DNA of 64,000 nucleotides from Ailanthus altissimus (GCA_946807835.1 CAMPEX010000001.1:5781001-5845000); one strand, 5' to 3'. Counted from the first letter of the stretch, positions 1 to 12,832 are shown. Notes: generated by a model from the sequence alone, not told the origin. Made by a program: numbers and translations.

Positions 1-847
1 TTGATTTCAATATTTCATTGTCTGCATAATGATTTATCACTATACAGACATGTTTTTTTGGAAACATTGGTTGAAAATTGTTGAAGTGTTCAAAACCTTT
101 TAACTATAAAGTAGATAAACAAACATTTATATGTATTGAATGCCTTCAATTAAATTAAGGTAGTTTATACATAAGCAGTATATTCACAGATTATATAAAG
201 AAGAATGTGATTCTCGCCCAACATAGTCCTCTAGATACTCCACAATATAAAAGTATTTTGGAGATGATGAATCAGACTTTATTAGATACAGTCTGATTGC
301 TGTTGAGCTTTACTGACCTTCTAGAAAATCTATAAGATTGTGCTCTAGAAACTAATATTCACTTATTGAACATAGTTCCATCGAAATCCTTTCCTTCTAC
401 TCTGTATGAGATATAGACTAAAAAGGAACTGAATCTTAAAGTATGTTAAAGTTTGGGGTTGTTCTGTTTGCATAAAAGTTACGCAACAGGATAAACTTAC
501 ACCGAAAGAGTGTAAGTATCAATTTATTGGATATCCCAAACATGTAATAGGATATCAATTCTATTACTAGAGCAACGAAACTTGTTCGTTACTCGTAATA
601 CCACTTGCCAGGAGAAAGAGTTTCTCATAGATCGTGGGGATTATAAAAGGATTGATCTTAATGAAGTCAATCGAAATGCACATGAACCGATGGTGGAATT
701 TTAAGTTCAAATGAGTTAAATAACTTTAACACACTCTCCTCATAAGTTGAAAAGGATATCAAGGTCACCATTTAGGCATGCATGATACCTAAAGGTGCCC
801 TTGGTATTTTCTAAGTTGAAGAAAAAGATCATTTGACTTATAAAGAT

Positions 848-2553
848 GCGATGTTGGACATCGATTTGGAAAGATGACAATATGTCATAAAATCCACAAT
901 TGACTCTACATAGGACAATCAAATTTTGCACTTGGTTATGATTCCTATAGGAATAGTTTCTGTTAATTGTAAATCAGTTATGCAGTAGAAGCTTGGGCCC
1001 CACTGATAAGCATGAATTATATTTTTTATTTTCACTCTTTTAACCTGATTAATTACGCATTTTAATAAAAAATATTAGGATTTTTATATATTTTATTATC
1101 ATTTTGTAGTTTTGGAGCTAGTGGAGCAATTGGGGATGATAATATAAGAAAAACAAGGCAAAACATAAAATGTTATAGTAACAACACTACAGCGATGAAC
1201 AGTGTCTGCAGCAGCGGTGCACAGTGCAATTTTTCCTAAACCTAAAAGAAATACAATTTCAAGACTCAAATCAATCCCTATATAAAGGTGATTCATTTTA
1301 GACCTCAAAGAGCACACAACTTATAACTCTTAGAGCCACATCATTAAAGAAGAGTAATTTTTAGAGAGAGAAATAAGGGAAATTCAAGGAAGTAAGAGAT
1401 TATTGGCAAATCTTTGGCGTATCAACCAATTGCAAATTGATGTCTATATTGGCTTACTTTTGGTTGTATTATGTTTATTTTATTTTTCAACCATAATCCT
1501 TTTATTATAATGAGCGAATTTATTTTCTAGGGTTATTACTTAAACTCAATAGGTGAACTTAATTGTTGGATATTTTTAATATTTATTTAAACTCAATTCT
1601 TTATTATTCAAATTATTTGTTCTTAATGCTTCAATATATCTGATCAATATTATGAATGATTTGGTAATACTTTGATAGAAAGACAATGTTGGACATCGAT
1701 ACGGAAAGATGGTAAGATGCAATGAAATCCACAAATGACTCTACACATGACGATCAAGTCTGGTACTTGGTTGTGATTCCCGTGAGAATAGTTTTTGTTA
1801 GTTATAAATCAGTTTACGTAGTGGAAGCTTGGGCCCCACTGATAAGTGTAAATTATATATTTTATTTTCACTCTCTTAAATTGATTAATTATACATTTTA
1901 ATAAAAATATTAGGCTTTTTATATTTTTTATTATCATTTTGTAAATTTTGAGTCAATAGAGCAATTAGGGATGAAAATCTAAGAAAAACAAGGCAAAACA
2001 AAAAATATTATAAGAACAATGCTATAGTAATCATGAACAGTACCCATGCTACAGTACCTTCGCCCCTAACAATGAACCGTGTTCGCTGCAACAATGAACA
2101 GTGCAATTTTTCCTAAACTTAAAAGAAATACAATTTTAATACTCAAATCAATCCCTATATAAAGATAATTCATTTTAGACCTCAAAGAGCACACAACTTA
2201 TAACTCTTAGAGCCACATCATTAAAGAAGAGTAATTTTTAGAGAGAGAAGTAAGAAAAATTCAAGGAAGCAAAAGATTATTGGTAAATCTTTGGCGTATC
2301 AACCAATTGCAAATTGATGTCTATATTGGCTTGCTTTTGGTTATATTATGTTTATTTTAATTTTTAGCCATAATTCTCTTGTTATAATGAGCTAATTTAT
2401 TTTCTAGGGTTATTACTTGAACTCAATATGTGAACTTAATTGTTGGATCTTTTTAATATTTATATGAACTCAATTCTTTATTATTCAAATTATTTATTCT
2501 TAATGCTTCATTATATCAGATCAATATTGTGAATGATTTGGTAATACTTTGAT
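848..2553. repeat. 836-bp tandem duplication across the left junction of a nested LTR
   Basis: Two head-to-tail copies begin at about 851 and 1687 ('atgttggacatcgat'), a period of about 836 bp. Each contains the end of copia A RT-region sequence, the CCCAC target site and the first part of a TGATAAG... LTR. Each ends near 'gaatgatttggtaatactttgat'. The second copy has an extra stretch near 2040-2100 and scattered substitutions, so the duplication is not recent. The border between transposon and target lies inside the repeat unit, so the duplication happened after insertion. Confidence 0.85.
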
Positions 2554-3449
2554 AAACTTCGAAGAGGCGTCATTGTATTTTGACTTAAATAATTTGATGC
2601 ATGATCGTAGAATAACATTCAATGTTGCATATGTAAGTTTTGAATTAGAATAAGAATATACCTAATTGGCATGTATGGTCAATAAGATTATTCTTAATGA
2701 ATCTTTATTTATTACAAGTACCATAGGAATATAGGTATTTGGTAAATTAAGATATACTTGCATGACCTTGGAAGAGGCTTGTGAATACATTATTGTCTTG
2801 ACCAATAATAAGAATTAAGGGATATAAATATTAAAAGAATTCATCTTTAGAAAATATATTGAAGGATAGTAATTAACCCTAGAATTTTTCTATATTGCTA
2901 TTTTCTTATTTTATTTAAGTTGTATCATTTATTTTCTGCACTTTTATTTTATTCAAATTTATTGCAAAATTAAGATTTAATTTTTCTGAATAATTATAAG
3001 AAAGATATAATTTTAGTATTTTGTAGAAAATAAAAATTATCTCTGTGGGTTCGACATTTGACTTTATAAGTCCCTTTATTACTTGTTACGATAGCGTATA
3101 CTTGCACTTAATTTTAAGATATAGAAATATTGCATCACCCATATGAAGGTCAAAACCTTCAAGTCCCGACTGGTGATAAAAGGTTACACTCAAAGATCTG
3201 GGATCGGTTATGAGAAAACTTTTGTCACCAATAGCCTTTATTACTTGTTATGATAGTATATACTTGCACTTAATTTTAAGATATAAAAATATCGCATTAC
3301 CCACAGAAGGTAAAAATCTTCAAGTCCCGACTGGTGATAAAAGGTTACACTCAAAGATCTGGGATTAGTTATGAGAAAACCTTTGTCACCAATAGCTTTT
3401 ATTACTTGTTATGATATTGTATACTTGCACTTAATGAAATATCGCATCA
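1004..3449 (+). mobile_element. Ty3/gypsy-type solo LTR nested in copia A, internally duplicated
   Basis: The sequence starts TGATAAG at 1004 (again at 1840 in the duplicated copy) and ends ...CGCATCA at 3449 (earlier copies of the end at 3137 and near 3300). It is flanked by CCCAC on both sides (999-1003 and 3450-3454), a 5-bp target duplication. The 3' part, 'ctctgtgggttcgacatttg' followed by 'acttgcact', is typical of LTR ends in plant Ty3/gypsy Tat/Athila-like elements, as I recall them. No internal gag-pol is present, so it is a solo LTR of about 1.3 kb, enlarged by the two local duplications. The lineage is an inference. Confidence 0.75.
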
Positions 3450-3547
3450 CCCACATGAAGGTAAAAACCTTTAAGTCCCGACTAGTGATAAAAGGTTATA
3501 TTCAAAGATCTGGGATTGGTTATAAGAAAAACTTTGTCACCAATAAC
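3074..3547. repeat. Tandem triplication (~161 bp) across the right junction of the nested LTR
   Basis: Three head-to-tail units start at 3074, 3236 and about 3396 ('tttattacttgtta'). Each has the last ~65 bp of the gypsy-type LTR, the CCCAC/CCCAT target site and about 90 bp of copia A RT sequence ('aaggt...ttcaagtcccgact...gttacactcaaagatctggg'). The third unit lacks a few bases of the LTR end. As on the left side, the unit spans the insertion junction. Confidence 0.88.
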
Positions 3548-4691
3548 CATGTTAAGATCAATTTAAATTTCATTAGTCTTCCCAAAGCAAGAATCTTTGT
3601 TTTGATTAGGAAATGAGAAAGTCTGATTTTATTAGGAACGAAGAGAAAGCGTGTATTCAGAAATAACATGATTATTTTTCTAATTCTCTACGTAAATTGC
3701 ATACTCAATAGCGAAAACGACGTTGGTATATTCCAAGTCAATTAGTTAAAAAGTTATATAAGTAAGAACTTCTCCATAAATATTTAAAGAGGCTTCTTAT
3801 ATACTAGGTATAAAGCTTTATAGAGATAAATCTAGGAGGCTGATAAGACCCTCCTAATATCCTTACATAGACCGAGTCCTAGAAATGTACAACTTTGGTA
3901 ACTATGAAACAGTTAATGTACTTTTTCAGATATGGAATTCATCTTTCTAAGAGGAAGTGTCCTCGGGAAGAAGATGAAAGTGTTAGAGTGTCTAACTTAT
4001 CATATGCATCAGCTAGAGGTATTCTGATGCATACTATATTTTGTATGAAACTTGGATCTAGATGGTTGTAAGTGTTACGAGCCAGTATCTGTCTGATCCA
4101 GGCAACGACCATTGACTGGCCATGAAACATATCCAGTTATACCTTAGAGGTATGGAGGATAAGTTTATGAATTATGGAGAAAGTTTCTTATAAGTAAAAG
4201 GATACACAGACTTAGACTTTCAGTCTGGTTCAGATGATAGAAAGTCTAGATCTGATTATGTGTTTTTCCTCATCGATACCGGAACTAGTTGAAAATTTGT
4301 AATTTATATGTCCACAATTAATACTTCCTTAGAGGTAGAATATGTTACAGCTTGAAAAGCCTGCAAAGTTAGTTCTATGGATATTCAAGCTAGTTACAGA
4401 ACTTAGAATAGTTTCGAGCTCAGTGGATCCTATCCCGCTATAGTGTAACAATAACCAAGTGATTGGTTAAGCCAATACGTCAAATGGCACACCAGTATTC
4501 TGATCATATGGACTCCGAATACCACATAATTAGAAAGTTCTTAGTTATTAAAGATGTAATAATATCTATGATACATTCCTTGGATAATATAGCAGACTCA
4601 CTCAGGCCTAAACTCATAGGGTGTTTAAAAAATATGTAGAGTGTATTGATATGAGATACCAGTATGAATAGCACTAGAACAAGTGGGAGTT

Positions 4692-7258
4692 TGCTAGAAC
4701 TGGTGCTTACGTGTCATTCTAATATTGTATGAATATTGATTGTTTAATATTTATACAATAAATATTTCATATTAAATCATTAATTCTATAATATATAGTA
4801 GGATGCTTATACCGCTACAGACATTATATGATTTAAAGGAGTTCAAATCTGTTCTAAATGAGTTTAGACCAGTACTAAAAGTTAGCAGTGCTGAGAGTTA
4901 TAAATATTAAGAGTTAGCACTACTAAGAGTTAGCAGGTTATAAAAGTCAGCCATATCTAACGAGTTACAGCATTGTCTGTAGTGGAACAATGATCTAAGA
5001 ATATACTAGCAATAACACAGTTGCAAAAAGTTGTAATATATGCTAAAAAATGTCATTATGCAAGTATATTCTCAACACTGTATTCCTGATCTATTTTCAC
5101 CGATACGAGTCTATTGGTGAATCCCTTTTATATATATCAATGTATGCTATATCTATATGGTACAGATGATTGTTCTTAGCTGACTATATGTTTACTGGAA
5201 GCTCATATATGCGTACGAGTATTTAGTGAGGATTGAGTATCGAACAAACTTATGAAGACCTCCAATAAACATCCCATGAAGCCCTCATTGGTAGATCTTT
5301 TCGAGTTGAGTAGTATTCATAGTCCTTTAATCTAAGCGCCACAATGGACTTGTGAGTGATCTATCATACTTTGATTCTAAGTATTTCAGAGACCTTTCAT
5401 GGTCTAACCACTACGTGTCGCTGGGTATGGTCCGATGCTTATAGAGTTCGGTATGCATAGATATAGGATCTGTCAACTCATATGGGTGAGTTGTATATCC
5501 TGATACTCCAAGATTGTATTTCAAAAAATCTTATAGCCACAAGCATAAACACGAAAAATAAGTTTTTTGTAGGGTTAAACAATATCACAAAAGTATTTAC
5601 ATATATTGTTTATCGAAATACGAATTTAGAGATAAGTTCACGGATAAGCACGTGGAGATTTGACAGTGGCAATCTATATCTCCATTCTTTTAGGATATAG
5701 GTAACAGAAGGATTATACGAATATATTATGACCTCAGCTTGTAGGGTCTAACGCGTTAATTTATAATATCCATGACATATGCATGGAGCATCATTCACGG
5801 ACTCATGGAAGAGTTCTATTTGACAAATCGGGCGTGTACCTAGGGAGTCTCACAATATGAAGTTTACTCGTTATGCACCAGTAAATTCTGGCAAACCGAA
5901 TATTTATTTTAGGTTCCCTCAGAATATGCATGTGTCAAGATTTAAAGTTAAATACATTAATTAGTTAATAATAGTTGTTGATCAATAGGATAATGACACG
6001 TGGCACATTATAGGTCATTCATTTTTTGACTTAGAAATTATTAAAATAACTTTGCATGTGAGACAAGTAAAGTCATTTATTTATTTAAAAATATTTTGAA
6101 TAAATAAATGTATTAATGATTGTTATTAATATTATTTTTTAGTCAAATAATTATATAATATTAAATCAATAATAAATGGCATGTGTTTTATTTATTTTTA
6201 AATAAATAAAATAGAGATAAATAAGTATTTAATCAAGACATGATGGGCCGAATGTAAAATGAGCAAAATTAAAAGTGTTTCAATTTTTTTTTTCAATTCT
6301 TACATTTAGCCAAATGCTTTGTTAAAGCAAAAAGATGTTTTTGATTATTTTGAAAGTTAACAAATGCTTTAATAATAAGTATACACGTGTTTTTTAATTT
6401 TTTAATTTGATTAAATAAATGAAAAATATATATGAATGGCTTGAAACATTGCATGTCTTACTTGGTGGGACCGTATGTCTCAAAATTATGTGAGAAAAAT
6501 TGTCATATAATGAAAAGTGTTTCATTGGCAAAAGATAGAATGGTTTGGTGATGAGATAGGATTGTGAGTTTTTTTAATAGTTGAAAAATAGTCTCTTATT
6601 TATCATCTTCTTCAAAGGCCGGTTACTTCATTTTAAATAAGAAAAAAAAACAAAATTGTTTCATTGTTACAAAAGTGGTGGATGAAAAGGAGAAAAAAAA
6701 CAATGAGAGCAAAATTTATTTTGTTCTTAAACTTCAAAAGTTGAAGTACTATTTATCATCTTTTCCATTAGACTAGCCACCACTAAAGCAATAGAAAAAA
6801 TTATTTTTATTGTTCAAAGAGTTGAACAAAAGCAAAAAAATTTAATTACTTAAAAACAAATGTAATTAGTTAAAGACTAATAATATCAAGCTTAAAGAGT
6901 TTATGCAATTGTTAACTGTTAACAAAAATGATTAAGAGTTAATCACCATTGGTGTTTAAGATTTAAACATCATTGCTAAAAATTAGAGCTGTTATTCTAG
7001 TAATGTAAGCCTACCCTAATTAGATCCTATAATTGCCAGTGAGGATGCTCGTTGTGGACTCTGGTTCGATAATTTTTAAAGGCTTGACAAGTGATTTTTA
7101 ATTTTTATTTTTATTATAATAATTAAACTTAAATTATAATTGTATTTATTGCACTAGAAAATTAGATTCATAGTTCTGTTGCGTTAATTTATATATGAGA
7201 CGCGTAAATTTTATTATAATAAACACACACCACATGTATATACCTTTAAAAATTAGCA
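4692..7258 (+). repeat. 3' LTR of copia A
   Basis: It starts TGCTAGAACTGGTGCTTACG, aligned by eye with the LTR starts of copia B (17557, 25921) and copia C (29011, 35251). Shared blocks include 'ggtgagttgtatatcc' near 5487 and the 'taattagttaataat' AT block followed by 'aatgacacgtggca' near 5990. The end is uncertain: similarity fades after about 7060, and a plausible ...CA terminus is near 7258. Small ORFs inside, such as 5482-5700, have no coding logic and recur as non-coding sequence in the related LTRs. Confidence 0.65.
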
Positions 7259-7400
7259 CACTTTCAAAATCATCATCATACGAAGGCAATAGGTTTTCAT
7301 CACCTTCAAACATCATGTCATAACCACTCTGAAACCAAGTTTGTGACATGAATGAATTATAACTTTCACTGAGCAGTCCATAATCTTTAACTTTTATCAA
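7259..7400 (-). other. Possible minus-strand exon fragment, unrecognised
   Basis: On the minus strand from 7400 an open stretch of about 47 codons has non-repetitive composition. It is acidic near the end (a 'SYDDDFESVL' stretch) and is followed by a possible GT donor near 7245. It looks more like coding sequence than the AT-rich DNA around it and abuts the estimated end of copia A, so it could be an exon of a gene that element landed in or beside. I do not recognise the protein. It may be chance. Confidence 0.25.
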
Positions 7401-8486
7401 ATCACATATTGATCGAAAAAATTATGAAACTATCACAGAATTACTGCTGATATGTATTTCAGTCCATAATAAATTATTAAAGGCCTAATTCACACAAATA
7501 TATTTTTAAACGAATTCATTCTAAAATTTTTAAAATCTATCTAATAAAATCCTACACTCAAACCACTCTTTTTAAAAAATCATAATAATTCAAAACTAAC
7601 ACTTTAAATGCCAATGTTGGATATGATATATTAGACATATAAAATTATCATTTTCAAAAACTCATAAGTTTTTGAGATTATTTAGTACATCAGACTTTGT
7701 TCGTCATTTGATTTTATCGCAAAAACAAAGGATTCTCATAAATTTCATTATCATTTAAAAAAATCACTAAAAATTATAATTATAAAAATTTTTAACAATT
7801 CAAAGTTCTAAATGATCATAAATATATCTAATTTAACTGTTTAAAATCTTAAAGTTAAATACTTACTACAAAATTTAATAAAACTTTCTATTCAAATATT
7901 ATCAAAAGAAAAATTTATAGTTTATTTATGATTCTTTCCCTTATCTCTATAATCATAGTCAACCTCAATTATATATCATAAAATCTTCATCAAACTCTCA
8001 AATAAAATGTTTTCCAAAATTGAAATCTAAAAAAAATTATAAAACTAATACAAAGAATTTTAAAAAAAAATTATAACGTATTTACAAACTCAAAGCTTTT
8101 CATTTCTTCATGGTTTGTATTGGCCAAGAATAAAAGTTTAAAGAAGATAGTTGATCTTTTATTGAAAATTTACTTTTGCTATATTTTTTTATTGTATATT
8201 ATTAATTAAACTCGAGATTTATTATTTGTTTCAAATTAATCTTTAATTTTTTTATAATATTTTAATTTTATCTTTAAAAATAAATTTAAAAATCTTATAA
8301 ATCAATTTAACACTAAATTTAAATTATAATCTATAAATATATAACATTTACCTCAAAATACAAATATAAAATGGTTTTCCTTGTTATGATAATTATTTAT
8401 TATAATAATTATGTGTTTATTACTTCTCTATTTCTAAAAAAATGGAAATTGGTGACGGGTTATGTCACGTTAACTTTAATTTCAAT
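7401..8486. other. AT-rich spacer without recognisable gene
   Basis: This is very AT-rich sequence with many A and T runs and no long reading frame, terminal repeat or protein similarity that I can see. It separates the copia A end from the pseudouridine synthase pseudogene. Confidence 0.6.
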
Positions 8487-11400
8487 CAGATGCTCCTCGA
8501 GAATTGCTCCGCCGAAGCCCGCCGTAGTACAGGTGACGGCAAAGGTTGTGGCCCACTTGGGCCAACCGGAGGCTAGTCCAAAGCCACGTCAGTTGCATTC
8601 ATTGCCGCCGTTTCGGGTCACAATCTGCCGGGGAAATACTGGGGGCAGCAAGGTCATGTGACTGCCATCAGCTGGCTTAAGTACCACTTCGATGAAATTC
8701 AAGATTCTGTTATTCAGTCTCATTTCAACAAGGGCCTTGGGAGTATTTAAGTTTTTCTATTTTTTATTCTTTTTATTTAGAGTTTGTTTATATGGAAGTG
8801 GGATTATTTGTTTTGGTTGGTCTCTTGCTCCCTGTTGTTTCACTTGATTGGAAGAAATCTGTTTGGAGTTGTTTTTTGGAAATTGTTGTGTAAAATGAAC
8901 TTGGGAAACTAAATTTTTTTATGATTTGAATGTTTGGGGAACATTGTTTTGTGTGCTTCTGATTATTATTTTTTTTCTAACAAAACATATTGAGCGTCTT
9001 TTAGTAGTTTTTCAAGACTGAAAATTTTTTGTTTTCAAATCTTATACTTGAACATGATTACCAATAATTTTATATTTTGAATCCTTCTCTTATTTCAGGT
9101 TCAGATGGAACACGCAAATAGAGATTATTCCTTTGTAGAACAGGAAGGGCAAACTAAACCCATGAGAAAGGTACTGATGATTTAGTTTTGTAATGGTTTT
9201 CTGTTTCGTGTGGGTTTAATTATTCTACAACCATACAGCTTATCTATAGATTAAGCCTAATGAGGTGATGGAAGTGGGGGCGAGTGTACATACTGGTATC
9301 GGTGGTGGAGAGTAGAATTTCAAAGAGATACGACACTATACCAAGTGGAACTTTAAATCCAAATGTTGATGAGATAGAGTATTTGCAAAGACTAGTGAAG
9401 TACAAGGCACGTCAGCTTCTCTTACTGTTTCTATGAAGATGTCTATAGGTGTATACATGGTTCAATGAATTATGGCTGTTGCTTATTTATTTATTCTGTA
9501 ATATTTGTTCACATTTTTGCAGGTTCTGATTGATGGTTGCTGGAAACTTCAGGACTCTGCTATTCTTGTGCTAAATAAGCCCCCAAGATTGCCGGTCAAG
9601 TTTGATACTTTAATTTCCCATCATTTACCGTGTTTGACTACTAATTTAATGTATGATGTTACCCTTTTGATTTCTTTGTATGCCTTATGTCTTCAGGGGA
9701 ATCTGCCAGTTCACAACAGCATGGACGCATTCAGCTGCAGCTCTGTCTTATAATTATGACAAGGGACCTAAGTTGGTAAGTTGATAGGTCTAGAGACGTT
9801 TGTACGTTTTTAGGAGTAGTAGTCAAATAGTTCAATGCTTCAAATTGTGAAGTTTATTCCAGAGATGACAAGCCTCCCTAAGAAAGGGTTTAGTAGAATG
9901 TCCAAATTAATGGAAATATGGTACCCTTATGTGATACACAGAACCATTGTCTAAGAGTAGTTGTCTTGCAACAAAGTGCTAATATCTGTATTTGTGGCAT
10001 GCTTTTGAAATGACTCAACTTCTTTCTCTCTTTTCTATGTCTTATAAATCCTTCAATCACTTGTCCTCTCATTCTAAGCTAATGGTTTTTATTGTACTTA
10101 CATTGTTATTTTCTCATGGAGTCGGTAAGAATATAATTTTTTTCTTGAACTAATTACGGATATGCTGTATCATTGACTTTTTGATGGAAGAGGATTTAGC
10201 TATCCGTCGTTATGAGTTTGAATAGGGCTTAATTGAGTTGACTTGGTTTTTAACTTCTTGAATGTAATAGTAGGGAAATTTGAGCTATGATGGTAATAGT
10301 TCCAATTCTGTTGGTCATGCAAGCCAGTTTGCCTTTCTACAAAAGTAACTTTAGCACTTATCTTTTTGGGTCTTGTTAATCCATCAAGGAATGGTTGTTA
10401 ATACACAGAAAGTCTCTCAACTATTATATTATTTTGAATTTTTTATCTCCACTTGAATCCTTTCTCATTGTCTATCTGTCTTGTTTTACTTTCTAGTGTT
10501 CCATGGATATTTTTAGGTCCATCGTCTTGACAGAGAGTCTAGTGGCCTACTCTTGGCGGGGAGAAACAAAGAGAGTCTATCACTTCTAACCTGGTTGTTC
10601 AGTGATTTAAATAAATCAAAATCGTCATGTAAGGTACTTATTCCCATTTTGCAACCCACTTGACTAAAACGGAGCGCATTGGATAATTTCACTTTTTCTG
10701 AAACCATGCAATATACTAATGGAGAATTTTAGGCTTGGAATGATGCATGTGAAACAATGTATCAACAATATTGGGCATTGCTTACCAGCTTAAACATTTT
10801 ATATTGGTTCTTCTATCATGCTATCAGAGTTAGGTCCTAGATTCTTCAATGGGCTTAAAAATTAAGAAAACAGTTCACAATCTGCTGGGGATTTTGTTGT
10901 TTGACCAAGACTCGTAAGTAGTATGTGTAGTTACTTTTAGTCAAGGAATGTCACCTGAACTTTAAAAGTGCTTTGACAACTATACTCAATTGCTATAATA
11001 TTCTTATGAATTTTTTATTCTTATTATTAATAATTTTGTTAGTTATGAAAATGAGAACAAAATGTTGTGCCACATTCACCAAAAAAATTTCTGTTGTGTA
11101 CTCACCCTTGAATGTAGTCTTACAGGTGCGCAATCATACTTTTAAATTGGAGTGTGGTAAACTATTATTTCTTCCGTTGAAACTTTACACTTAAGTACTG
11201 TGTAGAAAATTTTCAAATAAATCTTGATGTAGAATTTTATTTGTAAAAAATTGTATATATGCATACTATTTTCTTTTTTAAGTTTTTGGAAACAGCCTGC
11301 TAAAACAGTTAATAAATCTACTAGTGCATTAGACATGAAAGTATATTTAAGTCCCACCTAATTGCTTCCTTCTAATTTTACTTCTCATTTTAAATGGTCC

Positions 11401-12334
11401 AACTTGATGCTACAGGGAAAAGAATTATTGACATGAGAAACTTAAAAGGAAGAGTAATGGTGTCAGATTTTAAACTCTAATCATATCCTGAAGCCTTTTG
11501 TCTCTTCTCTCAGTAAATTCTTAAAAAGAACTTGAAGTTTGAGTAATCCTATTACCTTGATGTCTTATTATTTGAATTTCAATAGAGATGCAGTAGGAAG
11601 CAGTAACTGATTGATTTGGGATTTAATTGTCTGCTCTCAGTTCTTTATTTCGGTGATGGTGCAGAGGTATTAATTTCAGACTGGAAATCTTACCATTTTT
11701 TGTTGATGACTAAACTAAAAGAAATGAAATGGAAATCTGAATCTTGAACTTTATTTCTGGTTATTTAACCAAGAATAAAAAATGATGGCATCAATTTGTT
11801 TTCTTTGTAATGTTTCTCTACTTACCTTTTCTTTTCTATTTTTTAAGAAAAAAGGAAAATAACCCTTTGCCTTTTTGTGGTTATTGAACTTTTCTCGGTA
11901 AGCTATTAAGCTGCCAAAAAGGAAAGTGACTTCATTTGATTTCTTCCATATTTTGCAGCTCCGCGTTCATTTTGCTGAAGCTCTAGGCACTCCAATTGTT
12001 GGAGACTGTAAGTATGGTTGGTTTGTGCATCAAAGATGGAAGCAAATGTCGCGTGTTGATATTGAGCCTACGACTGGGCAACCTTATAAATTGCAAAGGC
12101 CAGAAGGTTTAGATATTCAGAAGGGAAGTGTGTTATCCAAGGTTCCTTAATTACATCTCTATTGTAAAGAGCTTGTACTTCCAAACATAGCAAAGTTATT
12201 GATGTTCTGAATCAGATATCGGGAGATTTGCACCCAGCAATTATCTCAAAGCCATATCTCCTACGCTTTGTGGGATCGATGCCCTCTCACATGAAAATTA
12301 GTTGGAATTTGATGTCCTTCTATTTAGTATGAGA
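8487..12334 (+). pseudogene. RNA pseudouridine synthase (RluA family, plant organellar type 3/4-like) pseudogene
   Basis: The living relatives isomerise uridine to pseudouridine in organellar RNA. Exon remnants in order: about 8487-8748 (N-terminal, 'VTAISWLKYHFDEIQDS'), 9100-9170, 9252-9404, 9524-9598 ('AILVLNKPP'), 9697-9775 ('GNLPVHNSMDA'), 10516-10636 (catalytic-loop motif 'HRLDRESSGLL', with its Asp), 10732-10790 ('AWNDACE') and 11959-12334 ('LRVHFAEALGTPIVGDCKYG', then 'SMPSHMKISWNL' and a stop). Introns keep recognisable AG/GT borders, so this is a decayed duplicate or in-place corpse, not a processed copy. Defects: frameshifts in exon 1 (near 8612), near 9290, near 9735 and near 12205; an in-frame TAA at about 12148; and a missing exon between 10790 and 11959, where the family normally has the segment before 'LRVH'. 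It is very unlikely to make an active enzyme. Confidence 0.85.
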
Positions 12335-12393
12335 ATATTGGTTGTTTGCGTTTAAATTGTTGGATTTGTGACAATTTTTAAGGTCATTGCAAT

Positions 12394-12824
12394 TAGGGGT
12401 GGGCAATTTCGGGTTCGGGAATTTTCGACCCCTATTCGAACCCAATTAGGATGTTGAAATGTGTCCTGATTGAGACACATTTCGAGTTGAGACAAATCCT
12501 GATCCGACCTTGGTCGAGAGGGGTCGGGTCGGGAAATTTTGATTTTTTTTGGAAAAAAATTGTTTTGAAACGACATTGTTTTGATTCAAGTTCGGGACAA
12601 TTTGGGACGGTTCGGGTTGGGTTCAGGATAGGTTCAAGACAATTCGGGTCGGGACGGGTTTGGGACCGGTCGGGTCAGGTCGGGAATTCCCGTTTAGGTT
12701 TGAGAATTTTCCAAACCTGACTCATCCCGTTCGGGATAGAATTTTCTGTCCCGAGCCCATTCCTGTTCCCGTCCCGACTTGAAATTTCAGGACGGGTTGG
12801 GTTCGGAAATAATGTCCACCCCTA
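12394..12824. mobile_element. hAT-type MITE (431 bp)
   Basis: It begins TAGGGGTGGGCA and ends in the near inverted complement (TGTCCACCCCTA). Perfect 8-bp target duplications ATTGCAAT flank it (12386-12393 and 12825-12832). Short TAGGGGTGG termini with an 8-bp duplication are typical of non-autonomous hAT-superfamily elements. The interior is unusually rich in CGGGT/CGGGA motifs in both orientations and contains no transposase. It sits just past the 3' end of the pseudouridine synthase pseudogene. The second member in this window is at 53207-62924. Confidence 0.88.
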
Positions 12825-12832
12825 ATTGCAAT

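Larger units (their letters stand above)
1..4691 (+). pseudogene. copia A pol remnant (integrase, RT, RNase H)
   Basis: This is the degenerate polyprotein of copia A. The order integrase, RT, RNase H is that of copia, not gypsy. Integrase C-terminal residues appear around 216-560. The RT beginning (EMES/DIDLE-like, about 850-1000) is cut by the nested LTR and resumes near 3455 with a 'KSRLVIKGY' motif. RNase H follows near 4280-4600. No long reading frame survives, and the longest fragment (3371-3616) includes sequence from the nested LTR. The same domains occur in copia B at 23290-25870 and copia C at 32960-35200, which confirms the reading. Confidence 0.75.
1..7258 (+). mobile_element. Ty1/copia retrotransposon A, 3' part, decayed
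   Basis: The right-hand part of a Ty1/copia element runs in from the left edge. Translated piecewise it shows integrase end motifs near 216-330 (a TPQ/NQTLLD-like stretch), the post-integrase 'WGC' and 'GYPK' region near 455-560, RT start near 3450-3530, and RNase H near 4290-4400 (a TSLEVEYV-like stretch). Stops and frameshifts are throughout. A purine-rich tract (acaagtgggagt) directly precedes the 3' LTR at 4692, as is usual for copia. The left LTR lies outside the window. It belongs to the same family as copia B and C further right. A gypsy-type LTR is nested at 1004-3449. The right end near 7258 is an estimate. Confidence 0.8.
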
